Assembly (NCBI GenBank): GCA_028752905.1
Contig: JAQNBH010000252.1
Location: forward strand, 806,001 to 870,000
Origin: Cladorhizidae sp. MBARI D1340-BT2
Taxonomy: Eukaryota > Porifera > Demospongiae > Poecilosclerida > Cladorhizidae
Direction: 5' to 3'
DNA length: 64,000 nt
Of this stretch, positions 59,473 to 64,000 are shown one piece after another. Within the stretch, counting starts at the first letter, position 1. Every line of letters starts with the position of its first letter. The notes beneath the pieces were generated by a model, which made no database searches, was not told the DNA's origin, and saw only the letters and a program-made list of their open reading frames with translations. The position numbers were made by a program, and so were the translations under genes.

Positions 59473-62400
59473 TGCACACTTCACTGTAATGGACTTGCAA
59501 GATAGGTATCTCTCAGTGTTCTCTATCTTGAGCTAAACATGTTAGCTTCATAGATTCTCCACACTTCACTGAATAGACTTGATATATAGCTCTAAAGGTA
59601 GGCCTCTCTCTGTTCTCTCTCTTGATACCAAACATCCGTATATTCTGCATACATAGAATCACAAGATAGGTTTCTCTATGTGTTCTCTATCTTGATGCTA
59701 AACAGGTTAGCTTCATAGATTCTCCACACTTCACTGTATAAACTTGATATATAGCTATTAAGATAGGTCTCTCCCTGTGCTCTCTGTTGATATCAAACAT
59801 CCATAATATTCTGCAAACTTCACTGTAATGGACTTGATATGATTCGAATGATAGGTTTCATTATGTGTTCTCTATCTTGATATTTGCCCTAATTTGGACT
59901 ATATGTTTCTCATTTTCCCCCCAAAAATCTTGTTATTTTGCCGTAAAGCTCATAACTTTTCTACACTTTACCCCAAAAAGATCATTTTTATATCACCGGA
60001 TAGCCCTTCTAATTATCTGTCTTTTGTACGTGCCAAAATTTTGAGTACTCTAAGTATTAGCAAGTTATGGTGATTTGAAGTGGTAAGGTTTGCGATCTTT
60101 CCTGGCGTTTTACAGTTGCCAAAGCGGTGGCCTGCCAGTGAAAAACCACTACATTTATTGATAATCTGTTGACATGTTGCAGATAAGGGCCTTCTCTATC
60201 AGTTGACAAAATCTGGGACTTTGGTCTTGTTAATTAGGGCAGTTATGAATTGTACTCTTAGTTGATGCTAAACATGTTAGCTTCGTAGATTATCCACACT
60301 TCACTGAATAGACTTGATGTATAGCTATTAAGATAGGACTCTCTAAGTGCTCTCTCTTGATACCAAACATCCATATATTCTGCACACTTCACTGTAATGG
60401 ACTTGCAAGATAGGTATCTCTCAGTGTTCTCTATCTTGAGCTAAACATGTTAGCTTCATAGATTCTCCACACTTCACTGAATAGACTTGATATATAGCTC
60501 TAAAGGTAGGCCTCTCTCTGTTCTCTCTCTTGATACCAAACATCCGTATATTCTGCATACATAGAATCACAAGATAGGTTTCTCTATGTGTTCTCTATCT
60601 TGATGCTAAACAGGTTAGCTTCATAGATTCTCCACACTTCACTGTATAAACTTGATATACAGCTATTAAGATAGGTCTCTCCCTGTGCTCTCTGTTGATA
60701 TCAAACATCCATAATATTCTGCAAACTTCACTGTAATGGACTTGATATGATTCGAATGATAGGTTTCATTATGTGTTCTCTATCTTGATATTTGCCCTAA
60801 TTTGGTCTATATGTTTCTCATTTTCCCCCCAAAAATCTTGTTATTTTGCCGTAAAGCTCATAACTTTTCTACACTTTACCCCAAAAAGATCATTTTTATA
60901 TCACCGGATAGCCCTTCTAATTATCTGTCTTTTGTACGTGCCAAAATTTTGAGTACTCTAAGTATTAGCAAGTTATGGTGATTTGAAGTGGTAAGGTTTG
61001 CGATCTTTCCTGGCGTTTTCCAGTTGCCAAAGCGGTGGCCTGCCAGTGAAAAACCACTACATTTATTGATAATCTGTTGACATGTTGCAGATAAGGGCCT
61101 TCTCTATCAGTTGACAAAATCTGGGACTTTGGTCTTGTTAATTAGGGCAGTTATGAATTGTACTCTTACTTGATGCTAAACATGTTAGCTTCGTAGATTA
61201 TCCACACTTCACTGAATAGACTTGATGTATAGCTATTAAGATAGGACTCTCTAAGTGCTCTCTCTTGATACCAAACATCCATATATTCTGCACACTTCAC
61301 TGTAATGGACTTGCAAGATAGGTATCTCTCAGTGTTCTCTATCTTGAGCTAAACATGTTAGCTTCATAGATTCTCCACACTTCACTGAATAGACTTGATA
61401 TATAGCTCTAAAGGTAGGCCTCTCTCTGTTCTCTCTCTTGATACCAAACATCCGTATATTCTGCATACATAGAATCACAAGATAGGTTTCTCTATGTGTT
61501 CTCTATCTTGATGCTAAACAGGTTAGCTTCATAGATTCTCCACACTTCACTGTATAAACTTGATATATAGCTATTAAGATAGGTCTCTCCCTGTGCTCTC
61601 TGTTGATATCAAACATCCATAATATTCTGCAAACTTCACTGTAATGGACTTGATATGATTCGAATGATAGGTTTCATTATGTGTTCTCTATCTTGATATT
61701 TGCCCTAATTTGGTCTATATGTTTCTCATTTTCCCCCCAAAAATCTTGTTATTTTGCCGTAAAGCTCATAACTTTTCTACACTTTACCCTAAAAAGATCA
61801 TTTTTATATCACCGGATAGCCCTTCTAATTATCTGTCTTTTGTACGTGCCAAAATTTTGAGTACTCTAAGTATTAGCAAGTTATGGTGATTTGAAGTGGT
61901 AAGGTTTGCGATCTTTCCTGGCGTTTTCCAGTTGCCAAAGCGGTGGCCTGCCAGTGAAAAACCACTACATTTATTGATAATCTGTTGACATGTTGCAGAT
62001 AAGGGCCTTCTCTATCAGTTGACAAAATCTGGGACTTTGGTCTTGTTAATTAGGGCAGTTATGAATTGTACTCTTACTTGATGCTAAACATGTTAGCTTC
62101 GTAGATTATCCACACTTCACTGAATAGACTTGATGTATAGCTATTAAGATAGGACTCTCTAAGTGCTCTCTCTTGATACCAAACATCCATATATTCTGCA
62201 CACTTCACTGTAATGGACTTGCAAGATAGGTATCTCTCAGTGTTCTCTATCTTGAGCTAAACATGTTAGCTTCATAGATTCTCCACACTTCACTGAATAG
62301 ACTTGATATATAGCTCTAAAGGTAGGCCTCTCTCTGTTCTCTCTCTTGATACCAAACATCCGTATATTCTGCATACATAGAATCACAAGATAGGTTTCTC

Positions 62401-64000
62401 TATGTGTTCTCTATCTTGATGCTAAACAGGTTAGCTTCATAGATTCTCCACACTTCACTGTATAAACTTGATATATAGCTATTAAGATAGGTCTCTCCCT
62501 GTGCTCTCTGTTGATATCAAACATCCATAATATTCTGCAAACTTCACTGTAATGGACTTGATATGATTCGAATGATAGGTTTCATTATGTGTTCTCTATC
62601 TTGATATTTGCCCTAATTTCGTCTATATGTTTCTCATTTTCCCCCCAAAAATCTTGTTATTTTGCCGTAAAGCTCATAACTTTTCTACACTTTACCCCAA
62701 AAAGATCATTTTTATATCACCGGATAGCCCTTCTAATTATCTGTCTTTTGTACGTGCCAAAATTTTGAGTACTCTAAGTATTAGCAAGTTATGGTGATTT
62801 GAAGTGGTAAGGTTTGCGATCTTTCCTGGCGTTTTCCAGTTGCCAAAGCGGTGGCCTGCCAGTGAAAAACCACTACATTTATTGATAATCTGTTGACATG
62901 TTGCAGATAAGGGCCTTCTCTATCAGTTGACAAAATCTGGGACTTTGGTCTTGTTAATTAGGGCAGTTATGAATTGTACTCTTACTTGATGCTAAACATG
63001 TTAGCTTCGTAGATTATCCACACTTCACTGAATAGACTTGATGTATAGCTATTAAGATAGGACTCTCTAAGTGCTCTCTCTTGATACCAAACATCCATAT
63101 ATTCTGCACACTTCACTGTAATGGACTTGCAAGATAGGTATCTCTCAGTGTTCTCTATCTTGAGCTAAACATGTTAGCTTCATAGATTCTCCACACTTCA
63201 CTGAATAGACTTGATATATAGCTCTAAAGGTAGGCCTCTCTCTGTTCTCTCTCTTGATACCAAACATCCGTATATTCTGCATACATAGAATCACAAGATA
63301 GGTTTCTCTATGTGTTCTCTATCTTGATGCTAAACAGGTTAGCTTCATAGATTCTCCACACTTCACTGTATAAACTTGATATATAGCTATTAAGATAGGT
63401 CTCTCCCTGTGCTCTCTGTTGATATCAAACATCCATAATATTCTGCAAACTTCACTGTAATGGACTTGATATGATTCGAATGATAGGTTTCATTATGTGT
63501 TCTCTATCTTGATATTTGCCCTAATTTGGTCTATATGTTTCTCATTTTCCCCCCAAAAATCTTGTTATTTTGCCGTAAAGCTCATAACTTTTCTACACTT
63601 TACCCAAAAAAGATAATTTTTATATCACCGGATAGCCCTTCTAATTATCTGTCTTTTGTACGTGCCAAAATTTTGAGTACTCTAAGTATTAGCAAGTTAT
63701 GGTGATTTGAAGTGGTAAGGTTTGCGATCTTTCCTGGCGTTTTCCAGTTGCCAAAGCGGTGGCCTGCCAGTGAAAAACCACTACATTTATTGATAATCTG
63801 TTGACATGTTGCAGATAAGGGCCTTCTCTATCAGTTGACAAAATCTGGGACTTTGGTCTTGTTAATTAGGGCAGTTATGAATTGTACTCTTACTTGATGC
63901 TAAACATGTTAGCTTCGTAGATTATCCACACTTCACTGAATAGACTTGATGTATAGCTATTAAGATAGGACTCTCTAAGTGCTCTCTCTTGATACCAAAC
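59473..64000. repeat. Units 66-70, standard units, last one cut by the window edge
   Basis: Unit 66 (59473) has three private changes: TTTGGACTA, TTTTACAG and GTTGATGC. Unit 67 has TATACAG. Unit 68 has TTACCCTAAAAAG. Unit 69 has AATTTCGTC. Unit 70 (63105) has CCCAAAAAAGATAA and lacks its last ~12 bp. Confidence 0.9.

Larger units (their letters stand above)
1..64000. repeat. Tandem satellite array, 908-bp unit, about 70 copies
   Basis: The same sequence recurs at a spacing of 908 bp throughout, all copies in one orientation. I located the landmark TGCACACTTCACTG followed by the ACTTGCAAGATAGG block in every unit. The spacing is 908 bp in most units, 907 or 909 where a 1-bp indel is visible, 744 in four units, 1072 in one, and 1861 in the one carrying a transposon. 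The array runs off both window edges. Units differ by a few point variants, many shared by sets of units, which indicates continuing unequal exchange or gene conversion. No reading frame persists through the unit on either strand. The unit phase used here is arbitrary. Confidence 0.98.

Noticed and set aside
1..64000. CRISPR array
   Set aside because: Repeats are long, directly adjoining and related throughout; there are no short repeats with unique spacers and no cas genes.
1..64000. Ribosomal DNA spacer or histone repeat
   Set aside because: No rRNA or histone coding sequence occurs in any unit.

Overview
The window is almost entirely one tandem satellite array. A unit of 908 bp repeats head-to-tail from base 1 to base 64000: 69 complete units plus a last one of 896 bp. 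They differ from each other by only a few scattered substitutions or 1-bp indels. I see no intact protein-coding gene, tRNA, rRNA or CRISPR array. A long satellite with higher-order structure, interrupted only by a TTAA-flanked DNA transposon of piggyBac type, points to a eukaryotic nuclear genome, probably animal. The species cannot be named. A pericentromeric or other heterochromatic position is inference.

Inside one unit (unit 2, 908-1815, as reference) are six related subunits of about 77-96 bp, of two alternating kinds. A begins TGCACACTTCACTG and B begins TCCACACTTCACTG. They form three A+B dimers of about 173, 166 and 184 bp, close to nucleosome size. The third A subunit is split by a 379-bp unrelated core (1317-1695). 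The core is flanked by a 6-bp direct repeat CTTGAT and carries 10-bp inverted repeats (TGCCCTAATT / AATTAGGGCA) near its ends. The uninterrupted site is still visible in subunit A2. The unit therefore looks like an older satellite that captured a small mobile element and was then amplified with it.

Layout: units 1-15 (1-14569), the last interrupted by a 949-bp non-autonomous piggyBac-like element (13568-14516) with TTAA duplications on both sides; units 16-29 (14570-26621), containing four short 744-bp units, each lacking 164 bp; units 30-46 (26622-42056), mostly standard units; units 47-65 (42057-59472), where diagnostic variants define a second-level repeat of unit types P-Q-R-C, about 3.6-4.5 kb, and where one long 1072-bp unit (+164 bp) lies; units 66-70 (59473-64000), standard. 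The -164 and +164 units exchange A1 with A2 through short identical stretches, as expected from unequal exchange.

The transposon keeps both termini, several palindromes and a broken acidic N-terminal piece that resembles a piggyBac transposase start, but no catalytic domain. It occurs in only one of the 70 units, so it inserted after the local units were homogenised.

Unit starts (T of TGCACAC): 1, 908, 1816, 2724, 3632, 4541, 5449, 6356, 7264, 8171, 9079, 9986, 10894, 11801, 12709, 14570, 15314, 16221, 16965, 17872, 18780, 19688, 20596, 21504, 22248, 23156, 24063, 24971, 25715, 26622, 27529, 28437, 29345, 30253, 31161, 32069, 32977, 33885, 34793, 35701, 36609, 37517, 38425, 39333, 40241, 41149, 42057, 42965, 43873, 44781, 45689, 46597, 47505, 48413, 49321, 50393, 51301, 52209, 53117, 54025, 54933, 55841, 56749, 57657, 58565, 59473, 60381, 61289, 62197, 63105.
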